From assembly GCA_024403775.1 (NCBI GenBank), contig JAKSRE010000027.1, forward strand, positions 1-35,094: a stretch of DNA of 35,094 bases, read 5' to 3'. Origin of the DNA: Clostridia bacterium (GTDB lineage Bacteria; Bacillota; Clostridia; Saccharofermentanales; Saccharofermentanaceae). The first letter of the stretch is position 1. Each line of letters opens with the position of its first letter. Below, one piece after another: positions 1 to 7,833 of the stretch. Below the pieces are notes generated by a model. That model did no database searches and had not been told where the DNA came from. It saw only the letters and a list, made by a program, of their open reading frames with translations. The position numbers and the translations under genes are program-made.

Positions 1-107
1 CAGAACCATTTTGTACACTGTCTTTTATACTGTCCGATTTATAGGGACCAGTTTAAATTTTGAGACAGCCCGTTAAATTTCTAATCAATCAAAGTTTCTA
101 CCAACAA

Positions 108-1262
108 TTAACGCCAGCCAAAGTGGATGCTTGTTACCTCTCCATTTGTTATAACTACAGGCTCAAGAATTGCGCTTCCTCTAAGCCATCCATTTGAGAA
201 ATAAATTGCATAATCATTTGTCAGCATATACTCCATGAAAGCTGAATTGGTAACAGCATTGTCACCATAGTTATAAACATAATCGCTCTCCTGGAAGTTA
301 TCAAAATCCACCTCGTCAGTCGCATAGAACATAAGAAGTGGGAAGTTATCTGTTACTTCAACGTCTGGTGAGATGTCAACCCAGGTAAACTGTGAATTCA
401 TAGGTACTACATAGTCACTGTCAGTCATAAATACATACTGACCTTCTACCTTACTAAACCAGCCATATGCATTATTAAGTTCAGGAATACCTGCAATATA
501 TCCTTCAGGATCATTCTTATAAATCTCGTATTCCTCTTCAGAGATAACATAAGGAGTACCAATCTCTACAAGGGCCTTGCTTCCATCCTCTTTAATAAGA
601 ACAACATTACCAAAGTAAAGACCATCAGGAACACCGTCAAGAATCTCTACTGTTGCATAATCCTCATCACTATAGATATATATTTCGGTAAAACAAGGAA
701 TACTCATGAAAGTCTGGTAATCAAGGCACGCAGTTGGTATATAAGATGGATCTGTTACCAGTTCTACAGCACCATTTCTAACCTTGTAAAGCATTGTGCC
801 TTCACCGTCACTTACTGCCATAAACCAGAAGCAGTCGGCATCATCGTCATAATTATTAAAGTATACATAGCGTAAGTTATCGCCATAATCTTCAGCATGA
901 AGCTCGTCTGCCAAGTCTCTAAACAAGTTATAGCACTTCTCAAGGTCAGCAGTGTAATCTACGCCTCTGTCATCATATATGGAATTTGAAGCCTCTGTCT
1001 CAGTAACTTCTGTCGTCTCTTCAGTCTCCTCAGTTGCTTCAGTCTCAACTAATTCTTCAGTCTCAGAAGCGGTAGTGTCCTTTGGCTCTCTTTCTGGCTT
1101 AGTCTCTCTTGTTGTCTCTTCTGTGTCTTCAGTCTCTTCGATAACATCCTCGTCATCTTTTCTGTCCTTCTTCTTTGAACTTGAAGAAGGGGCTTCAGCG
1201 CAGGCACTAAGAATGAAACTTAAAGCTACTATAGCTGCTGCAATTTTTGTAAATTTCTTCAT
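108..1262 (-). CDS. Acidic secreted lipoprotein of unknown function
   Basis: A 384-residue protein with a clear lipoprotein signal: a Lys-rich start, a hydrophobic stretch and the lipobox LSAC, with Cys at about residue 21, so it is probably exported and lipid-anchored. Residues about 30-92 are a low-complexity Glu/Thr/Asp linker, likely a flexible spacer through the wall. The remaining ~290 residues form a Tyr/Asp-rich domain (repeated YxxYxDD, FxW and YxFMTDSDY-like stretches) that I do not recognise. Its ATG overlaps the stop of the upstream histidine kinase in an ATGA junction, so it is translationally coupled and probably the last gene of the ABC exporter/kinase operon. By position it could be an accessory sensor or substrate-binding lipoprotein; that is inference. 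No terminator was found in the 107 bases downstream. Confidence 0.8.
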   Translation of the reverse strand: MKKFTKIAAAIVALSFILSACAEAPSSSSKKKDRKDDEDVIEETEDTEETTRETKPEREPKDTTASETEELVETEATEETEETTEVTETEASNSIYDDRGVDYTADLEKCYNLFRDLADELHAEDYGDNLRYVYFNNYDDDADCFWFMAVSDGEGTMLYKVRNGAVELVTDPSYIPTACLDYQTFMSIPCFTEIYIYSDEDYATVEILDGVPDGLYFGNVVLIKEDGSKALVEIGTPYVISEEEYEIYKNDPEGYIAGIPELNNAYGWFSKVEGQYVFMTDSDYVVPMNSQFTWVDISPDVEVTDNFPLLMFYATDEVDFDNFQESDYVYNYGDNAVTNSAFMEYMLTNDYAIYFSNGWLRGSAILEPVVITNGEVTSIHFGWR

Positions 1263-2242
1263 TTTTCCTCCGTTTCTCTTACTGGAAGAACCACCGTAAT
1301 CTTAAAGCGTTCCTCCTCAAGACTTGCATTTATGCTGCCGCCTGCTTCCTCGACCATCTTCTTGGCAATAAGAAGGCCAAGTCCTGTGGACTCCTTTCCC
1401 TCCTGTACCGTATAGAACTTGTCGAAAAGCTTGGATAAAGATACATTCGTTAATCGATCGGATTCATTCACGAAATCAAACTGAATAGTACCATCATCCC
1501 TTATATAATAATCCACTTCAAAGATATTTTTACCATATTTTAATGCATTACTTATAATATTTTCGAAGATTCTAAGAACAGATTTACGTGACATATCTAC
1601 AAATACTGAATTCTCGTCTATATTCTGAGCCCTCTCACTAATACTTGGCTCAATTTGTCTCTCTTTAAACGCAGCATAAAAATCAAGCATACACTCCTGA
1701 AGTGTGGCAATAACTTTAGTTGTATTACTTACGTCATCAAATTTAGATTTATAACTGCTTCTGTCTTTTTCCTTATCCTGATCCTTGTCTATAAGAACAA
1801 AGCTGAAAAGTTCTTCCGTCAAATCATTAAGTGCATTAATTCTGTTACGGATTCGTCCCATATAATTTGAGATGGCCTGTGGATCTTTTTCATCTTCGAG
1901 CATATCAAGATATGCATTTATGGCGGTAAGCGGAGTTCTTAAGTCGTGTGAGATATTTACAATTGAATGTCTTAGTTCATGGCTTCCACCCTGATAATTA
2001 ATCTTCTTGGTACGAAGTTCCTTAAGTTCATCGTTTAAAACTTTGACCAGTTCAACTATCCCCTTATCGTAGGTATCAACAGTAATAAGCTGGTTAGTGT
2101 CAGAGTCTAATATCTCTTTAAGCTGCCTGCTTATTCTTTTAAGTTCTCTTTTCAGGAGAATTTCTCGCACAATAAAGTCTGCTAATAAAATTATTAGCAA
2201 GCCTGCTGCGATATAAAAAAACATTATATTATGTGAATTCAT
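1259..2242 (-). CDS. Sensor histidine kinase, short intramembrane-sensing type
   Basis: A 327-residue kinase with a single N-terminal membrane segment (about residues 7-29), a basic juxtamembrane helix and no extracellular domain or obvious HAMP. The dimerisation/phosphoacceptor box NISHDLRTPLTAI places the phosphorylated His at about residue 99. The ATPase domain shows the N-box ENIISNALKYG (about 227-237) and G-box TGLGL (about 286-290). Its length and topology recall kinases paired with antimicrobial-peptide ABC exporters, which sense through the transporter. It follows the two permease genes and overlaps the lipoprotein gene by four bases. No response regulator is encoded anywhere in the window, so its partner is elsewhere or lost. 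Phosphotransfer activity is supported by intact motifs; the signal is unknown. Confidence 0.9.
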   Translation of the reverse strand: MNSHNIMFFYIAAGLLIILLADFIVREILLKRELKRISRQLKEILDSDTNQLITVDTYDKGIVELVKVLNDELKELRTKKINYQGGSHELRHSIVNISHDLRTPLTAINAYLDMLEDEKDPQAISNYMGRIRNRINALNDLTEELFSFVLIDKDQDKEKDRSSYKSKFDDVSNTTKVIATLQECMLDFYAAFKERQIEPSISERAQNIDENSVFVDMSRKSVLRIFENIISNALKYGKNIFEVDYYIRDDGTIQFDFVNESDRLTNVSLSKLFDKFYTVQEGKESTGLGLLIAKKMVEEAGGSINASLEEERFKITVVLPVRETEEK

Positions 2243-2268
2243 ACGTCAATTTTATGAGGACGGATAGG

Positions 2269-3222
2269 TTAAGTCAATTCTTTTCGAGAGAAAAGATAGT
2301 AGCCGCCACCGAGTGCTGCTGCAATATATACAAGATTAACCACAACATAAACAGCATTATCATCATAAGAATAGTCATAAATAAAAGCATTCTTAGTCTG
2401 CTGATTATAGCAGGACACAGGAAGTGTCAGTGGATTTACTATATTGGTTGCCCTCAGTATTTTATAATTTCTTGATTTAACGAATTCCTTATTCTCTACA
2501 TATTCAATTCTATCGCCGCGTTCAATTTCTATATATTTCGAGCTCTGATAAGAATCATACATTGATTCTCCAACCATCAATGCTCCAAGCATAACAATAG
2601 TTCCAATAACCAAAATCACATTGCGCTTATTAAAAATAAAGCTCAGGAAAGTGGTGATTGCAGCAATTGTAGTAATCACAAGAAGTTCTGGGAAAATGAA
2701 GGCTTTAACATCCTTAAATAATAGAATATCTAGGCCATTTATAAGAAAAACTACTTTGACTGTTATAATTCCAGCAAGGATATAAAGAAAATCCACAATA
2801 AAAACTGTTATGAACCCTGAGAAATAAATTTCTGCGCGTTTTATACCTTTTATCACATAGTTATTGATTGTTCTCTCTGTATTCTCCTGCGCCAAGAAAA
2901 ACACATTAAATATCGCAATAAGAAGAAACGGCAAAGTAATAGCAGATAACAAATCCTCAAGATACTCAAAGTCAAGAAGGGTTGGCAAATCAACACTTGC
3001 ATCTACTACCTTTTCTGGATATCCATGCTGATAGAAAATTACTCTTTCTAACCCTCTCCAGGTCTGAAGAACATAGTTTTGTGCATAATCCTCTTTGACT
3101 GAGAATAAATACTCCAGCGATGACGTAGTGAAAAAAACAAAAATGGCTATAAAGCAAAACAGAAACACATAGAAGCTTTTACTTTTGAAAAGACGCTTAA
3201 AGTTTGTTTTGATCATATTCAT
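2269..3222 (-). CDS. ABC-2 type transporter permease subunit (second)
   Basis: A 317-residue integral membrane protein with one N-terminal transmembrane helix after a basic start (MNMIKTNFKRLFKSKSF), a large extracytoplasmic loop, then about five helices and a C-terminal FSRKEL. The start is set at 3222 because AAAGGAG lies at correct spacing just upstream; a longer reading from 3279 would have no ribosome site and would overlap the previous gene by 56 bases. The neighbouring permease ends with the same motif (FNRKEL), so the two are paralogous halves of one exporter. The order ATPase, permease, permease matches BcrAB/lantibiotic-immunity type exporters, which remove or detoxify membrane-active peptides. 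Substrate is not readable from the sequence. Confidence 0.8.
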   Translation of the reverse strand: MNMIKTNFKRLFKSKSFYVFLFCFIAIFVFFTTSSLEYLFSVKEDYAQNYVLQTWRGLERVIFYQHGYPEKVVDASVDLPTLLDFEYLEDLLSAITLPFLLIAIFNVFFLAQENTERTINNYVIKGIKRAEIYFSGFITVFIVDFLYILAGIITVKVVFLINGLDILLFKDVKAFIFPELLVITTIAAITTFLSFIFNKRNVILVIGTIVMLGALMVGESMYDSYQSSKYIEIERGDRIEYVENKEFVKSRNYKILRATNIVNPLTLPVSCYNQQTKNAFIYDYSYDDNAVYVVVNLVYIAAALGGGYYLFSRKELT

Positions 3223-3223
3223 T

Positions 3224-4426
3224 TTAATTAAGCTCCTTTCTGTTAAAAATATATGCGCCAGCGGCAGTAATAATAGCAACCTCAGCGAATGTAGCTACTG
3301 AATTAAGAAGTAATCGATTCTCAAATTTGTCAGTCAACTCTTCTGACACCAGCATAAAACTAAATGGCATAAGATTTTCCATCGGATTTAGTAAACTTAT
3401 AATGTTAAATGTGATACTAACTTCTCCAAATGAGAAGTCCATTCTGGTTCTAAATTCATCTTCAAATTTGCCATGAGTAGCTTCCATAAGATTGTCTTCA
3501 CTAAGAATGATTCCCTCTATTCTATTAAGGTCAGCATCATAGGAATTTATCCAGTATGTTTGTTCCCAATACATATCTTCCTCAATTATTTCTTCATCCC
3601 CCATATTCTGATCTTCGATTTCTTCATTCTCTTCTGTTTTGTCCATGGAAACCTCATCTGGATCAATATAAAGACCAAATGCTACAATACTTGTTCCCAA
3701 GAGAAGCGGAATTATGAATGCAACAAGTGTGACAATTGTTGATACACCAGTATTCTGAATACATAACACAATCGTTGTGACAAAGACAGTAATAAAGACA
3801 AGAAGTGATACTACTGATAATACAGTTCCTGCAGTAATCATCGCTGTAAAATCTGGAGTTTTAAAATATAGAGCTAATATTAAAACCAGAATCAGATTAA
3901 AAAGAGTATACATAAGCATAATGCTTAAGTTTACGACTAATTCAGCAAAATATACTGAGATTCTGGATTTGCCTCCGATTATGTCTCTTCTTATACTTCC
4001 TGACTGATGTCTGCTGATACCAAACAAAACTAACACCAGAAGAATGATATAAGTAAGTGTGTTAAAAGTTCGAACCATTGGAGAAAATAAGTATGAGCTT
4101 TCCATAGTGATAACTTCTGCTAACTCATCTATTCCTTCCACATCTAATTCCATAATCAGACTATTAGAAATTTTAAAATTAGTCTCATCACAAAAATCCA
4201 TGATGAAAATTCGGCCAAGGGCTTTTGCCTCATCATCAGACATTGATGCTCTTTTATTTACATATTCGATATAGTGTTCGTTAGTTCCTGCAAAGCGTGA
4301 CCACTTCAGTGCATTTATATTACTTTGATAAAAGAACCAAACTGACAGAACAACTCCAACAAACCCTATATAGAAAATTACGGATTTAAAAAGTCTTTTG
4401 TATTCCGCTTTTAAAATATTATTCAT
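3224..4426 (-). CDS. ABC-2 type transporter permease subunit (first)
   Basis: A 400-residue membrane protein: basic N-terminus and first helix (about residues 12-30), an outside loop of about 90 residues, four closely spaced helices (about 120-255), a very acidic extracytoplasmic insert (about 258-290, rich in Glu/Asp), and a final helix ending FNRKEL. This is the usual plan of ABC-2 permeases of the bacitracin/lantibiotic exporter group. The acidic outside loop would suit a cationic peptide or cation-dependent substrate, but that is inference. It lies between the ATPase gene (21-base gap) and the second permease, whose ATG comes one base after this stop, indicating tight translational coupling. 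Confidence 0.82.
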   Translation of the reverse strand: MNNILKAEYKRLFKSVIFYIGFVGVVLSVWFFYQSNINALKWSRFAGTNEHYIEYVNKRASMSDDEAKALGRIFIMDFCDETNFKISNSLIMELDVEGIDELAEVITMESSYLFSPMVRTFNTLTYIILLVLVLFGISRHQSGSIRRDIIGGKSRISVYFAELVVNLSIMLMYTLFNLILVLILALYFKTPDFTAMITAGTVLSVVSLLVFITVFVTTIVLCIQNTGVSTIVTLVAFIIPLLLGTSIVAFGLYIDPDEVSMDKTEENEEIEDQNMGDEEIIEEDMYWEQTYWINSYDADLNRIEGIILSEDNLMEATHGKFEDEFRTRMDFSFGEVSITFNIISLLNPMENLMPFSFMLVSEELTDKFENRLLLNSVATFAEVAIITAAGAYIFNRKELN

Positions 4427-4447
4427 TATTCTTCACCCCAGGTTCTT

Positions 4448-5356
4448 TTATGCCTTAATAAGATTCATAAAATATGCTTCAAGGCTCTCATTTGTATCAC
4501 TGATATGAGTGATTCTGGCATCACTATTTTTTGCCTTAACAACCAGGTCAGTAAGATCATATTCACCGAATATAGTGACTACTTTGTTCTCGCCTATCTT
4601 GTAATTTAAATCCATCTCATCAAGTATTTTGATTAGTGCATCTACATTTGTAGTAGTAACGTTGGAAGCCTTGGTATATTTACTATTTAATTCGTCTTTT
4701 GTAATCTGCTCAATGATTCTTCCATCATCAATAAAAGCGATATGAGTTACAAGCTTGGACAATTCTTCAAGAATGTGACTTGAAATAAGAATAGTAATCA
4801 TCTTCTCCTTATTTAACTTAAGAAGTATCTCTCTTATCTCAATGATTCCCTGTGGATCAAGGCCATTGATTGGCTCATCAAGTACAAGAAAATCCGGATT
4901 ACCTACAAGAGATATTGCAATTCCAAGTCTTTGTCTCATACCAAGAGAGTACTTTCCTACTTTCTTTTTACTGTCTGGATCAAGACCAACAAAGTTAAGA
5001 AGTTCACGCCACTCGTTAGTTGCGGTATTTCCCGTACTTATATACTGCAAAAGCATATTATCTTTTGCTGTGAGATTTTTATAAAGTCCTACGTTCTCTA
5101 TAATCGCGCCAACTCTTTTACGCTGTGTGTTAATGTTTTTATCTGTATATGGGACACCCCACAATTCATATGCTCCATTTGTAGGATTTTGAAGTCCTGT
5201 GATTACTCTCATAAGTGTAGTTTTACCTGCACCATTCTTACCTACGAGGCCGTAGATTGCACCCTTCTCAATCTCTAAGTTCACTGACTTTAAAATCTGA
5301 TGTTTACCATAGTTCTTTTCAAGATTTGTGATTTTGAGAACTGTATTATCGCTCAT
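4448..5356 (-). CDS. ABC transporter ATP-binding protein, BcrA-like
   Basis: A 302-residue ATPase that powers the two downstream permeases. Walker A is GLVGKNGAGKTT (about residues 36-47), the Q-loop lies near IIENVGLY, the signature is YSLGMRQRLGIA (about 136-147), Walker B is FLVLDEP (about 156-162) and the switch His is in ISSHILEEL. A C-terminal ~80-residue extension is typical of the BcrA/NatA-like subfamily. All catalytic motifs are intact. It is the first gene of a minus-strand operon (ATPase, permease, permease, histidine kinase, lipoprotein) and is divergent from exonuclease III across about 140 bases that must hold both promoters. Substrate unknown; antimicrobial peptide export or immunity is the usual role of this arrangement. 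Confidence 0.93.
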   Translation of the reverse strand: MSDNTVLKITNLEKNYGKHQILKSVNLEIEKGAIYGLVGKNGAGKTTLMRVITGLQNPTNGAYELWGVPYTDKNINTQRKRVGAIIENVGLYKNLTAKDNMLLQYISTGNTATNEWRELLNFVGLDPDSKKKVGKYSLGMRQRLGIAISLVGNPDFLVLDEPINGLDPQGIIEIREILLKLNKEKMITILISSHILEELSKLVTHIAFIDDGRIIEQITKDELNSKYTKASNVTTTNVDALIKILDEMDLNYKIGENKVVTIFGEYDLTDLVVKAKNSDARITHISDTNESLEAYFMNLIKA

Positions 5357-5496
5357 TTTTTATTCTCCTAACTGCGATTTAGTTTTGCTTTTCGCTTATT
5401 TACGATTTTAATTTAAATGTTCAAGGTTTCTTTTTGGTAAAGAAAAAGGTTAAAATATGGTAAATATATTTGTTTTTACTGAAGGGATATACTTTT

Positions 5497-6267
5497 ATGA
5501 GAATAATAAGTTGGAATGTTAACGGTATCAGAGCTATTGCAGGCAAAGGTTTTACTGACAAGATTAAGGAGATGAATCCTGATATTTTATGCATACAGGA
5601 GACCAAGGCACAGGTAGAGCAGCTTGGCCCTGAGATTACTGATATTCCTGGCTACAAAAGTTTTTTCTATTCTGCTGAGCGCAAGGGCTATTCAGGAACT
5701 GCCGTTTATACAAAGGAAGAACCTTTAAACGTAAGTTTTGGTCTTGGCACTGAAGAATTCGACCACGAAGGCCGAGTTATAAGACTAGATTTTAAGGACT
5801 TCGTTCTCTTTAATATCTATTTCCCTAATGGCGGCAGAGGCGACGATTTTGTTGACTTTAAGCTTCGCTTCTATGACTGCTTTCTCGCACTTGTTGATTC
5901 AATTAAGGCTTCTGGCAAGGAAGTTATTCTCTGCGGTGATGTAAATACCGCGCATAAGGAGATTGACCTTGCTAACCCTAAAGCAAACTCAAAGGTATCT
6001 GGCTTTCTTCCAAGAGAGAGAGTTTATATGGATAAATTTAACGAGCATGATCTTATCGACAGTTTTAGAATGTTTTATCCAGACAAAACTGAAGCCTACA
6101 CCTGGTGGTCTTATAAAACCAAGGCTCGTGAACGTAACGTAGGGTGGAGAATTGACTATTTCTTCGTAACTTCAGGCCTTAAAGATAAGCTTAAAGAATC
6201 TAATATGCTGTCAGATGTTGAGGGTTCAGACCACTGCCCTATCTTTATTGATATTGATTTTAATTAA
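5497..6267 (+). CDS. xth: Exodeoxyribonuclease III (AP endonuclease, ExoA type)
   Basis: A 256-residue Mg-dependent endonuclease/exonuclease/phosphatase-fold enzyme acting in cytoplasmic base-excision repair: it cuts DNA 5' of abasic sites and trims 3' blocking groups. Key residues are all present: NVNGIRA (Asn7), QETK (Glu35), the catalytic Tyr in NIYFPNGG (Tyr108), CGDVNTAH (Asp148, Asn150), WRIDYFF (Asp220) and SDHCP (Asp245, His246). The length matches the family (about 250). The start at 5497 is preferred over an upstream ATG at 5470 because GAAGGG precedes it at good spacing and homologues begin MRIISWN. Probably followed by the DUF1294 gene in one transcript (30-base gap). Confidence 0.96.
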   Translation: MRIISWNVNGIRAIAGKGFTDKIKEMNPDILCIQETKAQVEQLGPEITDIPGYKSFFYSAERKGYSGTAVYTKEEPLNVSFGLGTEEFDHEGRVIRLDFKDFVLFNIYFPNGGRGDDFVDFKLRFYDCFLALVDSIKASGKEVILCGDVNTAHKEIDLANPKANSKVSGFLPRERVYMDKFNEHDLIDSFRMFYPDKTEAYTWWSYKTKARERNVGWRIDYFFVTSGLKDKLKESNMLSDVEGSDHCPIFIDIDFN

Positions 6268-6297
6268 ACACTAAATTCTATTTCTGAGGTAGCGCTT

Positions 6298-6597
6298 ATG
6301 ATAGCTCTCATTAAAGCTCATTTTCTTGTAGTTCTTGCTGTTATTTTTGTTATAAACGTAATTTCTTTTCTGGCCTATGGTCTTGATAAGATGAAGGCCA
6401 AAAGAGGCTGGTGGAGAATTCCTGAGAAGGTGCTTCTGGGCCTAGCCTTCTTTATGGGTGGAATCGGGGCTTTTCTTGGTATGAAAGTATTTCATCATAA
6501 GACAAAGCACTGGTATTTTAAAGTATTTGTACCACTTTTTGCTGTTCTTCAGATTATAGGATTTATTCTCCTCACATATAAATGCATTGTTACCTAA
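6298..6597 (+). CDS. DUF1294 small membrane protein
   Basis: A 99-residue protein with three predicted membrane helices (about residues 8-28, 47-66 and 77-95). Between the first two lies the motif FLAYGLDKMKAKRGWWRIPEK, followed by GGIGAFLGMKVFHHKTKHWYF, which is the signature of the DUF1294 family. The family has no established function; some members carry an extra cold-shock domain, absent here. It lies 30 bases downstream of exonuclease III on the same strand and probably shares its transcript, though no functional link between them is known. Confidence 0.85.
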   Translation: MIALIKAHFLVVLAVIFVINVISFLAYGLDKMKAKRGWWRIPEKVLLGLAFFMGGIGAFLGMKVFHHKTKHWYFKVFVPLFAVLQIIGFILLTYKCIVT

Positions 6598-6663
6598 TGG
6601 TCTCAGCGTAAAAATTTACAAATTGTTATTTTTATAAATATTCTCTATACCAAGACAGGATAC

Positions 6664-6669
6664 TATAAT
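6664..6669 (+). promoter_or_regulatory. Possible -10 box for the GH5-like/transglutaminase operon
   Basis: TATAAT occurs 49 bases before the ATG at 6718, in an AT-rich gap after the DUF1294 gene. No good -35 hexamer is visible at standard spacing, so the call rests on the perfect -10 and the position only. Confidence 0.4.
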
Positions 6670-6717
6670 CATATTAGATTGTTATGTTCGAGAGTTAGGT
6701 AGTAGAGGTGCTCGTTA

Positions 6718-7830
6718 ATGAATTTAGGTAAAGGAATCAATCTCGGTGGTATCTTCTCGCAGTTCGACGATAAGAAACCCCTTTATGATAAATATCTTGA
6801 TGAATCCGTCATCAAGGGCTTTAAAGATTCCGGTTTTGACCATATCAGAGTTCCTGTAGATTTTAAATTCTTAGAGAACAGTTCAGGCGTTGTTAATGAG
6901 GCCTGTTATATTCTTCTTGAGCAGACTTTATCCTGGTGTAAAAAATACGGACTTAATGTAGTCTTATTTCTCCACCGCGTATCTTCTTTCTCATTTGTTA
7001 AGCCAGAACAGGATAATATGGTAATTACAAGACCAGAGCCTGACACTAATGTTAATGAGAGTCCTATTACAATCGCATCAACCAAGAGCAGTAAAGAACC
7101 ACCTTTTATAACAAATACGCTTAAGCGCAAGAACTATCTTCATATCCTTAAGACACTGGTTCAGCGCTATGCAGACTGTGATTTTGTTGCCTATGAACTC
7201 ATTAAAGGTTCTTTTGATAATATGTATTCTGATTTGTGGAATGAGTTAATTGATGAATCTGTTCGTCTCATCCGCTCAATTGCTCCAGACAGAACAATCA
7301 TTTACGGTGGCTGCAGCTGGACTGATCCTAATACAATCTCATTTTTGAGCAAGCCAAAAGATGAGAATATTATCTTTGCTTTCAGATATTTTGAACCTTA
7401 TCTTTTTACACATCAGCAGTGCAATTTTATCAATGGAATTAGCCAGACAGATGTGGTATCCTATCACAGCACAATGGATTTTTACAAGTCACGCTCTGGC
7501 AAGCTTGGAAAGTTTGGAGCAATTGTCAACCGCTCTTCCTCTTCGAAAATGGGTTATGAATTCCATGAAGATAACCTGAAGCATGTTGTTGATTATGTTT
7601 CAAGATTTAACATCAAGTTATACTGTTGTGAATTTGGTGTGATTAACAAGGCCGCCAAAGGCGATATTGATGAATGGTTTAGTGATGTAGTTAAACTTTT
7701 CGAGAAGAATGACATTGCCTGCTGCTTCTGGAACTATGCCGATGTTAACTTCAATCTTGATAATCCAATGCGCTACTTTAATGGCGGGAAGAAAGGATTC
7801 TTTAAGCGCCTGTTTGGGAAAAGAGTGTAA
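6718..7830 (+). CDS. GH5-fold protein lacking the general acid/base residue
   Basis: A 370-residue protein with the layout of glycoside hydrolase family 5 (cellulase-type TIM barrel): GINLGGIF at the start, HIRVPVDF with the conserved Arg (Arg44), VVLFLHRV (His86), FRYFEPYLFTHQ (about 222-233), the nucleophile strand CCEFGV (Glu305) and CFWNYAD (Trp338). The strand that normally reads ELLNEP reads YELIKGS (159-165): the Asn-Glu pair is Lys-Gly, so the usual proton-donor Glu is missing. There is no signal peptide, so it should be cytoplasmic, unlike secreted cellulases. It may be a pseudoenzyme, a carbohydrate-binding scaffold, or an enzyme with relocated chemistry. Its stop is three bases before the next ATG, so it is co-translated with the Ig/transglutaminase protein. 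AGAGGTG precedes the start. Confidence 0.78.
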   Translation: MNLGKGINLGGIFSQFDDKKPLYDKYLDESVIKGFKDSGFDHIRVPVDFKFLENSSGVVNEACYILLEQTLSWCKKYGLNVVLFLHRVSSFSFVKPEQDNMVITRPEPDTNVNESPITIASTKSSKEPPFITNTLKRKNYLHILKTLVQRYADCDFVAYELIKGSFDNMYSDLWNELIDESVRLIRSIAPDRTIIYGGCSWTDPNTISFLSKPKDENIIFAFRYFEPYLFTHQQCNFINGISQTDVVSYHSTMDFYKSRSGKLGKFGAIVNRSSSSKMGYEFHEDNLKHVVDYVSRFNIKLYCCEFGVINKAAKGDIDEWFSDVVKLFEKNDIACCFWNYADVNFNLDNPMRYFNGGKKGFFKRLFGKRV

Positions 7831-7833
7831 TAG

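Noticed and set aside
979..1299. Plus-strand reading frame opposite the lipoprotein gene, Ser/Val-rich
   Set aside because: It is a mirror of the Glu/Thr linker codons of the minus-strand gene; it has no ribosome site and a non-protein-like composition.
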